From Achromobacter insolitus (GTDB lineage: Bacteria; Pseudomonadota; Gammaproteobacteria; Burkholderiales; Burkholderiaceae_B), in assembly GCF_002209555.1 (NCBI RefSeq), contig NZ_NJIF01000002.1:744001-808000 (forward strand): a stretch of DNA of 64,000 nucleotides, read 5' to 3'. Below the pieces are notes generated by a model, which was not told the origin of the DNA, searched no databases, and worked only from the letters and a program-made list of their open reading frames with translations. How positions within the stretch are numbered: position 1 is the stretch's first letter; every line of letters starts with the position of its first letter. The translations under genes were made by a program, and so were the position numbers. Shown piece after piece: positions 1 through 9,764 of this stretch.

Positions 1-592
1 CAAGCGCTGCAAGCAAGAGGGCAGAGCCCTTCTGCGTGTACCCCACCATGCCGCGATGATGAGCGATGCGTCTTTGCATATGCGCCGCCGTGACAATCAC
101 GATCAATGCGACAGCGGTATTCAGCACGACGGATACGGCGCCTAGAGCAATGAACTGCATCGCGACATAACCTGCTTTTGTATCGATGAACTGCGGGATG
201 AAGGCTAGGAAGAACAACGCCGTTTTCGGGTTTGTGGCTTCGACGATGAATCCCTGAATTGCCGGTCCGCCGCGCCTCCACGTCCCAGGTGCGCTTTGGG
301 GAGCGCCCGCGCGGTGCCATGTCTTCCATGCCAGCCATAGCAGATAAAAACTGCCCGCCAATTTGAGGACGGTGAAAGCGGTCGAGCTCGTTAGCAGCAG
401 GGCCGACAAGCCCGCCGAACCTGCCGCGACGTGCACCAAGCCACCACCGAAAGATCCCACGCAACACCGCAGGGCCACGGCTCGCCCCTCGCTCAGGGCG
501 CGAGCGGTTAAATAAAGCAAACCCGGACCCGGCATGACGGCCAGCGCGCCAGCGGCTGCCAGAAACAGAAAGAACTGAGTTTGGTCGCTCAC
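1..592 (-). CDS. LysE/RhtB-family amino-acid exporter (partial, C-terminus off window)
   Basis: Inner-membrane exporter of the LysE/RhtB family, expected to pump amino acids or related metabolites out of the cell. The GTG start at 592 is preceded by AGGAG with a 5-base gap. The translation opens with a hydrophobic helix followed by the family signature MPGPGLLYLTARAL at about residues 20-33, and a long hydrophobic stretch follows. The frame stays open to base 1 (about 197 residues visible), and since the family is usually 200-210 residues only the last few are missing. It lies on the opposite strand from the accessory operon to its right. The substrate cannot be told from sequence. Family assignment rests on the N-terminal motif and hydrophobicity. 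Confidence 0.85.
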   Translation of the reverse strand, partial: MSDQTQFFLFLAAAGALAVMPGPGLLYLTARALSEGRAVALRCCVGSFGGGLVHVAAGSAGLSALLLTSSTAFTVLKLAGSFYLLWLAWKTWHRAGAPQSAPGTWRRGGPAIQGFIVEATNPKTALFFLAFIPQFIDTKAGYVAMQFIALGAVSVVLNTAVALIVIVTAAHMQRRIAHHRGMVGYTQKGSALLLAAL

Positions 593-1070
593 GGTATCTC
601 CTGCGATGCGCGGGGAAAATCGTCGCTGCATCTCGATGTAGCTGGGAACATTGCGGCGCCAGCAAGCGCTGTGCCCGCGCGCTGGAGAGGTTAGTAATGA
701 TGAGCTGGTCGGATGAATGCGGAATGTCGATTTCAGGAGGGACGCCGTGATCACCAAAGACGGCTTTCGGCCAGAAGCGGACAGCCGATCTTAGATGGCA
801 AATGAACCTGCCCTCATACTTAGAGTCGTCCCCACCGCCGGACAACTTGCGCTATATCCGATTCATCGACGCTCACCCGAGCTTGCTAGTAGGGCTCACC
901 CGGTAGTCCCCAGTTTTTTAGCGATTACCAGAAGCAGCAACACTCTGCGACCATGGCCAACCGCTGTATTGGGGTAACCCGCCCTGAACCATACTTGGGC
1001 GCTCGTGATTACAGCACCAAATCCACCGTGTAGCGACGTGCTGCACGTGGTCTAGATCGTCCTAGTGAAA
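593..1070. other. Gene-poor stretch
   Basis: No convincing coding region was seen. A 60-codon frame at 795-977 lacks a ribosome-binding site and any recognisable motif. The interval carries the LysE promoter at its left end and ends at the IS3 remnant, so it may be degraded DNA left by insertion events. Confidence 0.4.
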
Positions 1071-1196
1071 TTACAACAGCCATTCGTAGCACACGGCACT
1101 GTTGAACCGTTCGGCGTAGGAATTCTGTTGTGGCTTGCCCGGCTCGCTATACGCGAGCTCCATGCCCCTGACATACTCAATATTTGGTATGCACGA
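1071..1196 (-). pseudogene. IS3-family transposase (OrfB/rve) remnant
   Basis: The reverse strand reads about 41 codons ending in TAA at 1071. They contain EPGKPQQNSYAERFNSAV followed by CYEWLL. This is the highly conserved C-terminal part of the IS3-family DDE transposase, around the catalytic Glu (GKPQQNAYxERFNxxxRxEWL in the family). Nothing upstream in any frame matches the remaining 200 or more residues, and no terminal inverted repeats are evident, so this is a decayed fragment. It lies immediately before the accessory operon that starts at 1297, which fits past horizontal acquisition there. Confidence 0.7.
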
Positions 1197-1296
1197 ATGC
1201 TGTAGGCGTAGTAGCTTGCTCCAACCTGCGACGAGAATTGGATACTCCACCATGCCTCCTCTGTCATCTGAACCAACGCAAGAGCAGCGGCGACCG

Positions 1297-4248
1297 ATGC
1301 AAACTGTTGGAATCTTGCTCTGTGCAGTGTTCCTTTCATCCGCGGCCAACGGACAGACCGCCGCGCGAGCAGCATCAGTGGAGGTATGGCGGCAATTCCG
1401 AGCTGCGCAACCCTTCCAGACGCAAGTGGTTGCGATGTCCCAGGCCTCCGGTGGCGAGCCCAGGACGTTGATCGTTTCCGAGCCTGCACCTCAGGTGACC
1501 CAGGCCAGCCTGACAGCTCTCCTTGGCGCTCACGCCGCGGGCTGCGAGACCCGAGAGTGGGCGGTGATGTCTGGTGGCACGGTCAGCGATGTGGTGTGCA
1601 CGGTAGTCGGGACCGACCTGCCTGGCTGGGCCGACGCGCTCGCACGCATCCAGATCGACGCCCTTGGATCGACCGAGGGGGCACCCATCATCAGCCTGCC
1701 CGTTACGGCCCGAAAGATGCTGGCGCACAGCCTAGACGTGAAATTCGCCGCCAAGGACCTGCACGGCTGGGTCGTCAATGGTAAGCAGAGGTTCTCAAGC
1801 AACCCAATCGCGCCGTCGGTGGCCCTGAACGACCTGTTAAATGGCGGGGTGCGCGGCGTGTTCAAGAGCGACGATGGCTCGCTCGTCATCTGGGTTGTCA
1901 ACCGCGATGCGTCGCTGGACCAACAATCGCGCGGGGATATCCATCGCTTCGCAGCAGGCGGCGATCTCGTACTGGGCGCCATTGCGAACAAGCAGGCCGT
2001 TGTAATCGTAGGCCGCGCTCGCGCGGAGCCGCTAGCGCACCTGCCGGCGCTCAGGAGTGAGACCGTCCTGCTGCTGGCCGGCAGCGGCGAGAGCGAACTG
2101 AAACAGTCTTACGAGCGCAACGACATGATCGCCGGCAGAGGCCTGGATGGGATTGATCGCGCACCGATCCTGTTGAGTCCGCAATTGGTGGACACCGAAT
2201 TCGGCACGTTGCTTAATATTGCCGACCAGTTGCTCAAAGGGTGGTCCTTGGCAGACTATGTCCGGTACGCGGATTTCAACTATCCGAAACCTCCCACATA
2301 CCCATTTGGGGCCACGCCTGAGCGCATAGTAAACAATAACCGTGAAACGTTTTTGTTCAATTGGAACACGGACGGCGCCGCCTACCTACAGACCATTGAA
2401 GGGCTGGATGTAATCACGCCACAGCGAACGGGATCCCTCTCGGTAATCTATGGTGACGCAAATGATAGGCCGCGCGACATGGAGGAAACGGCCTACAACT
2501 ACTTTGCCCGGTCGGGGGACACTACCCTGGCTCGGGTAGTGCAGTACTCCCTGCTGTACCAAATCTTCAGACAGTTCGGCATCACAGCCGCGCGGCCACC
2601 CGAAGCTACGCGGTACAAGGAATTCACCGCGAATCTGAACCGGGTAACCCGGGCTCAGTTCAAGTTCTTGCTGAATGACATGTCCGAGTCTCAATTGCGG
2701 ACTCAGCTATCGATCTATTGGACTAACTATGCCACGGGAGTCAGCGATGCCGATTTTGCATCAAGAGGGATTCGACGCGATGAATTCATTGCTGAGCGCG
2801 TCGAAGAAGCCATGGGCTATGCTCAGGCACTTTCCAATGCGAATAGGATCAGCGAAGGCGAGGTGCTGAACGCCCTAGTGGATGTGGTCGCGACCTTCAG
2901 GCTGCGATCGAAACCCACTTCCGAGGAAGATGTTCGCTTCGACGCTGCCTTGGACACGTTGTTGGAAGCTATGGAACCCGAACTGGTGTTGAAGCTTCTT
3001 CAGGACCGCGGGCTCGAACTCAGACACACAGGCCTCATCCAGGTGGCTATGAGCCAATCCGCAGGCTGGGATTATCTGATGTCTGTCGAATCCTCGACGT
3101 CAACGAACACCCGCACGTCTTATGTCGTCGAATCCCACACGCTGGGAATTGTTTCATCAGGCGTTGGCGGCCACAACATCGACGCATCGATGACTCGCTT
3201 CCAGGCCGATAGGTCGCTGGCGAAGGGCCAAATTAAGGTCAATCGGGCAAAGGACGGAAGCTGGGTGGTCGAACACAGCCCTGCAGACAGCGGCCGGCTC
3301 GGAACCATAGCACGAGAAATCGGCACTCGCAGGAACCTGAGCAAGGAACAGATCGAAACAGATGTCACCCAAGCATTGAAGACCGGGCGTGCCGAAGCAC
3401 CAGTGACACTGAGTTCGATCCGACAGACGGGAGGTCGAGCCGAGGAATTCAAACCTACCAACGCAGCCGAGGCCTCGCATATAATCCGGCCACTCAACGC
3501 GTCCGAAGCACAAACGCTGGCTGAGCTGGCCATTAATCGTCAGGACGCCATCATCATGGAACAGGTTGCCAGTGGCGCATTCACGCTGACTCGCACCGGG
3601 TCCGCCAATGCCTTGCAGGTCAGGTCTGTGACCGCTGCCACTGACGCCCTCGCGAACGGACTCATTGGGACCGCGAGTGGCCGCGGCGGCGTTTCCATAT
3701 TGATAAAGGGTATTGCCGAGGAGAAGGCCGAGGCCATGCTCAGCTATGTGCAGGCCTCGTTGCGGCGTCGATCCAAAGACTACGTCGACGACATCCTAGC
3801 CTCGGGATCTGACCTATTTTCTGTTGGGCAACGCGTGCGCTTGCTAAACGAAAAAATTGCGCACAATGGCCTTCGGCTTGACCGCAGCGGCATCAAGCTG
3901 ACACCAATGAAGGGCGGCGATTTCGATGGCTTCATGCGTGTCCAAGTGCCGATCACAGTGCAGGCTAAAACGCCGTGGCATCTGTGGATCGTATTTTTCG
4001 TGAAGGATTTTTCAGCTGCCGCTGTCGAGGCAATTTCGACCAAAGTCACGACTATCCTGGCGTCCTTAAAGGGGCCGGCGTCACCCGTAGACATCCAACT
4101 TGCTATTCGTCGCGGCCTGCAAAATGACCTGCGAGAGCTGAATGTGGATAGGGTGCTGTTGCACCTTGACAGCGATGCTACTCAAAAAATACACCGCGTG
4201 ATCATCGCTCAAGATGACGAAACTGCAACCATTGTCCGCGCCTCCTGA
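1297..4248 (+). CDS. Large exported protein of unknown function, first gene of a CHAT-like operon
   Basis: A 983-residue protein I do not recognise. The frame is open from 1135, but the ATG at 1297 is preferred because it begins a clear signal peptide (MQTVGILLCAVFLSSAANGQ, cleavage near residue 20). The segment upstream of it overlaps the IS3 remnant and has no signal-like character. The body is a mix of soluble alpha/beta-like sequence with no other membrane segment and no cysteine-rich region. A glycine-rich stretch, SSGVGGHNIDAS, lies near residue 630, and a charged alpha-helical region follows. The 3' end overlaps the next gene by 35 bases, which implies translational coupling and a joint role with the CHAT-like and two-helix proteins. 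Codon use is somewhat less GC-biased than in the flanking core genes. Function is unknown. Confidence 0.75.
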   Translation: MQTVGILLCAVFLSSAANGQTAARAASVEVWRQFRAAQPFQTQVVAMSQASGGEPRTLIVSEPAPQVTQASLTALLGAHAAGCETREWAVMSGGTVSDVVCTVVGTDLPGWADALARIQIDALGSTEGAPIISLPVTARKMLAHSLDVKFAAKDLHGWVVNGKQRFSSNPIAPSVALNDLLNGGVRGVFKSDDGSLVIWVVNRDASLDQQSRGDIHRFAAGGDLVLGAIANKQAVVIVGRARAEPLAHLPALRSETVLLLAGSGESELKQSYERNDMIAGRGLDGIDRAPILLSPQLVDTEFGTLLNIADQLLKGWSLADYVRYADFNYPKPPTYPFGATPERIVNNNRETFLFNWNTDGAAYLQTIEGLDVITPQRTGSLSVIYGDANDRPRDMEETAYNYFARSGDTTLARVVQYSLLYQIFRQFGITAARPPEATRYKEFTANLNRVTRAQFKFLLNDMSESQLRTQLSIYWTNYATGVSDADFASRGIRRDEFIAERVEEAMGYAQALSNANRISEGEVLNALVDVVATFRLRSKPTSEEDVRFDAALDTLLEAMEPELVLKLLQDRGLELRHTGLIQVAMSQSAGWDYLMSVESSTSTNTRTSYVVESHTLGIVSSGVGGHNIDASMTRFQADRSLAKGQIKVNRAKDGSWVVEHSPADSGRLGTIAREIGTRRNLSKEQIETDVTQALKTGRAEAPVTLSSIRQTGGRAEEFKPTNAAEASHIIRPLNASEAQTLAELAINRQDAIIMEQVASGAFTLTRTGSANALQVRSVTAATDALANGLIGTASGRGGVSILIKGIAEEKAEAMLSYVQASLRRRSKDYVDDILASGSDLFSVGQRVRLLNEKIAHNGLRLDRSGIKLTPMKGGDFDGFMRVQVPITVQAKTPWHLWIVFFVKDFSAAAVEAISTKVTTILASLKGPASPVDIQLAIRRGLQNDLRELNVDRVLLHLDSDATQKIHRVIIAQDDETATIVRAS

Positions 4249-4855
4249 CGTCGTGGTCCTTTGCTGCATTCCGCTGGACCGGGATAGCTGGACCCAGGTC
4301 GCCGCGCTGCCCCCCCTCGGCGACTTTGTACGGTTCGTCGCGGAAGTGCGGCTGAAGAGTTCGGTGCCCGACGCCTGGTCCTTCTTCTCGAAGGAGGCCC
4401 ACTTCATCTCGCGCAAGCTGGATGAAATCGAGTTGCGCGGTATGGAGGTCGTTCGCGCGGCCACACCTGCCGATTTGGCGCGAGTAGCGATGCAATATCG
4501 CAACGTTGTCTTGATTGCCCACTGGAAGGGCATGGTACTGCCTTCGGACGCAGACTTTCCTTGCTGTCGGTTAGAGATGCACAATGCGATGCTCACGGCC
4601 GAGGAGTTCACCGACCTTTTCCCCAATGACTTCGCCGGAACGGTGCACATGATTGTATGCACCTCCGACATTCCCGCCGAAACTTTCAGGCGTAAGCATC
4701 CCGATGTTATCTGCATCTGCAGCGATGAGCCAATGCTGGTGGGGCTTTCGCTGGCGAAGCTGGAGGCGGCGCTACGACTGATGCAAACAGATGCCTTGCC
4801 GTTATGGAAGGCGCTGTTGCAAGCGGGAAAGCTAGTTGACTCCCTGGGCCGATAG
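4214..4855 (+). CDS. CHAT-like (caspase-fold) protein, putative peptidase
   Basis: 213 residues. The middle resembles the catalytic core of CHAT domains, which are caspase-like cysteine peptidases. A hydrophobic strand ends in a histidine (NVVLIAHWKG, His103). It is followed by MLTAEEFTDLF and a second hydrophobic strand ending in cysteine (GTVHMIVCTS, Cys149). This matches the family order of His strand, LTA-type helix, then Cys strand, with 46 residues between the two. No TPR or NACHT region is attached, so it is a minimal, stand-alone version. The start overlaps the upstream exported-protein gene by 35 bases. The two-helix membrane protein follows 18 bases downstream. The CHAT assignment is my inference from motif layout. 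The alternative is an unrelated alpha/beta protein. Confidence 0.6.
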   Translation: MTKLQPLSAPPDVVVLCCIPLDRDSWTQVAALPPLGDFVRFVAEVRLKSSVPDAWSFFSKEAHFISRKLDEIELRGMEVVRAATPADLARVAMQYRNVVLIAHWKGMVLPSDADFPCCRLEMHNAMLTAEEFTDLFPNDFAGTVHMIVCTSDIPAETFRRKHPDVICICSDEPMLVGLSLAKLEAALRLMQTDALPLWKALLQAGKLVDSLGR

Positions 4856-4873
4856 CGCGGCAAGGAGACTGAC

Positions 4874-5269
4874 ATGAAGTTGATCGAGTTCCTTCAGAAA
4901 CACGCGACGACGATAACGGCGGGCGGCGAGGCGAGTACGGAACCGCGCACCGGCACCGATCAAGCGGCGCGCGAAGATCTACGGCTGGTACAAGCTACAA
5001 ACAACGGCCTATTCAAGGTCTACTTCGCGCTTTTAATCGTGATAGTGGTTGTGACGATCGGTATCGCGCTTGCGTTTCACCAGGAGATGGGTGGACTGGC
5101 AGTCGTCCTTAGCACTGGTGGTGTCATCCAGGGTGGGCTGGTCTTGAAACTCTGTAATGTTTGGATGGACAAGGCCAGGATTGACATCGTCGCCACCCTC
5201 GCCAGCACGCTAACGCCAGACAAGTTGCAGCCGGTGTTGATGGAGCTATCACAGCAGATCCGTAGGTAG
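4874..5269 (+). CDS. Small two-helix membrane protein in the CHAT-like operon
   Basis: 131 residues, ATG preceded by AAGGAG with good spacing. The N-terminal about 50 residues are polar. Two transmembrane helices follow: residues about 56-77 (YFALLIVIVVVTIGIALAF) and about 82-101 (GGLAVVLSTGGVIQGGLVL). A 30-residue amphipathic cytoplasmic tail containing LTPDKLQPVLMELSQQI completes it. The layout (short soluble N-terminus, two close helices with a glycine-rich second one, short tail) is like the two-helix membrane modules that accompany TRADD-N/CHAT-type conflict proteins, but homology cannot be shown here. Third gene of the operon, 18 bases after the CHAT-like gene. It could be a membrane-perturbing effector or a simple anchor. 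Confidence 0.7.
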   Translation: MKLIEFLQKHATTITAGGEASTEPRTGTDQAAREDLRLVQATNNGLFKVYFALLIVIVVVTIGIALAFHQEMGGLAVVLSTGGVIQGGLVLKLCNVWMDKARIDIVATLASTLTPDKLQPVLMELSQQIRR

Positions 5270-5487
5270 GCCCTAAGCACAAAAATAGTGACACTCCCTG
5301 TCGGGCAAAAGCTAGGCGCTCCGTCCGCTCGACACGGTTTTCTGCCATTGGGAGCCTAAACCGACGAACGTCTGGATTGGATCGTCAGCGGCCAGTCATC
5401 AACGGCGGCTCGCGGCCAAGACGAGCCATTCCCCGCTTAGGAGTCTATACTCGACGCCCCGCCGATTTGCGTGATAAGCCAGGGCCC

Positions 5488-5871
5488 ATGAAAGCAAGAG
5501 AATTACTCATCACTACGCTAGGAACGTTGGTGTTGACTCAACCATCCCCATCCTTCGCACAAAACATCAACGGGAAGACTCTCTACACGCAGAGATGCGC
5601 GATGTGCCACGGTGCAGATATCAAGGGCACGGGGCCATTGGCCAAGACAAGCAATCCTCCCACGCCTGACCTCACAACTGCTGCGTTCAAAAAGCGGCTC
5701 AATGATTATCCTGGCGTCATTGTCTCGTCGGTAATACTCCGTCCGAACGGAGACCTGATTCCGAGAACGTTGAGGGAGAACGGCGTAAAGCTGGCGCCGC
5801 ACTCCTGGACCGTTCAGGATTTTCGCGATTTGAACAAGTACATGAGCGATGTGATTTCCAAGAGCCGTTAA
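5488..5871 (+). CDS. Small periplasmic cytochrome c
   Basis: 127 residues starting at the ATG after AGGG. A signal peptide ends near PSFAQ (residue 25). The haem-binding motif CAMCH (Cys37, Cys40, His41) shows covalent haem attachment in the periplasm. The C-terminus ends with the usual helix, FRDLNKYMSDVI. In many class I relatives the sixth haem ligand lies in a KMPPH-like sequence just before this helix. Here the matching place reads KLAPH, so the usual axial methionine seems absent. It stands alone, with no oxidase or dehydrogenase subunit beside it, so its partner is unknown. It is likely an electron carrier or a sensor-like haem protein. Confidence 0.85.
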   Translation: MKARELLITTLGTLVLTQPSPSFAQNINGKTLYTQRCAMCHGADIKGTGPLAKTSNPPTPDLTTAAFKKRLNDYPGVIVSSVILRPNGDLIPRTLRENGVKLAPHSWTVQDFRDLNKYMSDVISKSR

Positions 5872-6109
5872 CGGCGCGTTGACCGCCTGACCGCTTCGGG
5901 TCGAAGGTTGGCGTCCGCGATGCCTTGATCTGGCGATCACAGCTAGCCGGACAATCTTGCCGAACAGGCGGACCGCTCCGCGGGGGGCCGAGAATGTAAT
6001 GAATCGACCCCCTTGTAATGTCCTCGTCGCCAATGACCGGTTCGTCCCTACCGATCATTCTCAGGAATTCCGGGGCACAATCACGCGGGTCCAACTTCCT
6101 GAAATCACC

Positions 6110-6532
6110 ATGCAAGCCACCATTGCCGCCCTGACCTGTGCCGTGTTCGTCGTGCTGTCGCTGTGGCACATCTACTGGGCCCTAGGCGGTCGCGTCGCCT
6201 ACCAGATCGCCTTGCCTGTTAAAGACGGAAAGCCCCTGTTTCGGCCGTCTGCTTTGGGGACATTCGTGGTGGGTTTGGCATTGATGGCGTTTGCCGGGCT
6301 CGTCGCGGTTAACGCGGGCTTACTGAACACACTTTGGGCGCCAACCTGGCTACGCTGGGTTGGCGCTGTGCTGGCGCTGGCTCTGCTCGGACGGGCAATT
6401 GGCGACTTCCGCTACGTGGGATTGTTCAAGCGGTTTGGCGGCGAGCCCTTCGCCCGGTTGGACACGTACGTGTTTTCACCACTGTGCCTGCTGCTGGCTG
6501 CCGGCGTGGCGGCCAGTGCCTGGCAAGGATGA
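6110..6532 (+). CDS. DUF3995 small membrane protein
   Basis: 140 residues, ATG at the start of a first hydrophobic helix (MQATIAALTCAVFVVLSLWH). The frame extends upstream, but that part is polar and unlike the family. Four transmembrane helices are visible, with the conserved WHIYWALGG and RAIGDFRYVGLFKR-type segments characteristic of DUF3995 proteins. The family has no proven function. The gene stands alone, in the same orientation as its neighbours, with about 240 bases of non-coding sequence before it and 330 after it. Confidence 0.8.
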   Translation: MQATIAALTCAVFVVLSLWHIYWALGGRVAYQIALPVKDGKPLFRPSALGTFVVGLALMAFAGLVAVNAGLLNTLWAPTWLRWVGAVLALALLGRAIGDFRYVGLFKRFGGEPFARLDTYVFSPLCLLLAAGVAASAWQG

Positions 6533-6867
6533 GAGATTAACGGGTTGGCGACGCCCGGCAAAATGCGGTCGGCGATAAGCACTGCCCGTAAAGATTCCGA
6601 TTTTTCGATGGGGCAGCGATGTCCACGGCGGCGCTGTTGACGATGACGTCCCGCTTGTCGAACTGACGCGCGACCGCGTCCAGCCCGTTTAGCGATCCAT
6701 GAGGGTGGGGGTATATGTGAGCATGTGGCCCGGGCAAAGGCGCGCTGGCGAGGGCTACGTGCACCCCAACTGACGTTGCCCGGGCAAAGCACCTGCGATA
6801 AATTCTGCGAAACGATATTGTCGCAATGGCCTTTGACAAAAAGGCTGCAAGTCGTTGGAGTCAGCGA
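6533..6867. other. Intergenic stretch with a repeated GCCCGGGCAAAG motif
   Basis: No convincing gene. The 12-base sequence GCCCGGGCAAAG occurs at 6728-6739 and again at 6778-6789, 50 bases apart. The second copy lies within the perfect palindrome TTGCCCGGGCAA at 6776-6787. A reverse-strand frame at 6537-6839 includes LDAVARQFDKRDVIVNSAAV, which vaguely recalls an SDR or STAS segment and may be a decayed fragment. The right end should hold the promoter of the gene at 6868. Confidence 0.35.
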
Positions 6868-7488
6868 ATGGATATCCTTGAGACCATCACTTCGCACGTA
6901 GCTGCGCTGCAGCTTCCGTTGTACGCCGTCAGCGCAACCGCTACACAGAAATCAGACACGCCCATCATCCTTATCCTGCACTGGCATGGATTCCGCCGCG
7001 ACAAAGGGACGGCAGGCGCTTTGCACTCCGTCGCGGGTTCTGCGCTGCAGATCAACCAGCGCTGGCGCGACTATGCCGTCATCGACCACGCAATGCTGGA
7101 GGCGGCATGGAAACTCGGCGCCTGGGATGTGGAGCGAGTGGCAAGGCCCGGATGGTGGCGCCTAAATGCGCCGGTGTCCGAAGCGCTCGCCTGCCGTAGA
7201 GCGTTCGCGGATTATTCCGACGCGCGCGAGGCGAACCAGGCGGTCGTCGTCGAGGCTCCGGATCAGCAGGCCCTGCTCGACATCGCCGCTCGCCGCGGCT
7301 ATGTCCGCTGGCTGTTCCGGCCTCGCAAGGGCGGTCTGTGGGGCCAAATGGACGGCGACGATCGCACTCTGGATGCCGATGGCGGCCGTTCCGCGCCTTG
7401 TCCCGTCACCCTGCTGCCGGACGGCCGCGAGCCGCGTCGAAAGGTCGTGTACCGCCTGGGGCGAGGAAGAGATTTCTTGATTCAATAA
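6868..7488 (+). CDS. Conserved hypothetical protein next to groESL
   Basis: 206 residues, ATG preceded by GGAG at 9-base spacing. An in-frame ATG at 6826 is possible but lacks a ribosome-binding site. Soluble, no signal peptide or membrane segment. Tryptophan-rich central region (AAWKLGAWDVERVARPGWWRL split around residues 75-95) and a basic C-terminus (GREPRRKVVYRLGRGRDF). I do not recognise the family. The heat-shock promoter for groES lies just beyond its stop, so it is probably transcribed separately from groESL. Confidence 0.65.
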   Translation: MDILETITSHVAALQLPLYAVSATATQKSDTPIILILHWHGFRRDKGTAGALHSVAGSALQINQRWRDYAVIDHAMLEAAWKLGAWDVERVARPGWWRLNAPVSEALACRRAFADYSDAREANQAVVVEAPDQQALLDIAARRGYVRWLFRPRKGGLWGQMDGDDRTLDADGGRSAPCPVTLLPDGREPRRKVVYRLGRGRDFLIQ

Positions 7489-7513
7489 GTTTCATTTTGA
7501 ATCATTTATCGCT

Positions 7514-7541
7514 CTTGAAGCGGCTGGGCGGCGCCCATAGT
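7514..7541 (+). promoter_or_regulatory. Sigma-32-like heat-shock promoter of groESL
   Basis: CTTGAAG (7514-7520), a 12-base spacer, then GCCCATAGT (7533-7541). This closely matches the sigma-32 consensus CTTGAAA, 11-16 bases, CCCCATnT. It sits about 108 bases before the groES ATG, with nothing else coding between. No CIRCE inverted repeat for HrcA was seen. Confidence 0.7.
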
Positions 7542-7648
7542 TTTTTTTCCGCACCCATCCCGGGCTGTACGGCGCATGCTGCCTCGCCATGTCGCTGCAG
7601 TGCGCCGGCATTCAATTTTTGATGATCAAGACTTCAGGAGATAGAGTC

Positions 7649-9620
<1,972 letters not shown>

Positions 9621-9657
9621 CGGCGAAATAACGGCCAAGCCACCCAGTCTGCTCTGA

Positions 9658-9690
9658 GGGCATCGCGCCAGCGGCGCGATGCCCAATTTT
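9658..9690 (+). terminator. Rho-independent terminator after groEL
   Basis: Perfect 12-base stem GGGCATCGCGCC (9658-9669) and GGCGCGATGCCC (9673-9684) with an AGC loop, followed by AATTTT. Lies 38 bases after the groEL stop. The symmetric stem may also serve the AraC gene ending at 9765 on the other strand. Confidence 0.85.
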
Positions 9691-9764
9691 GTCGTTGCAA
9701 CGGGCCGAAAAAAAATATCGAGAGATCGACTGACGCACTAGCATTTCGACAGGTCCGCAGGCAC

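Noticed and set aside
795..977. 60-codon frame after the LysE gene
   Set aside because: No ribosome-binding site, no motif, and located in a stretch that looks degraded.
6537..6839. Reverse frame with LDAVARQFDKRDVIVNSAAV
   Set aside because: Slight resemblance to an SDR or STAS fragment only; too short and without supporting motifs to call a pseudogene.
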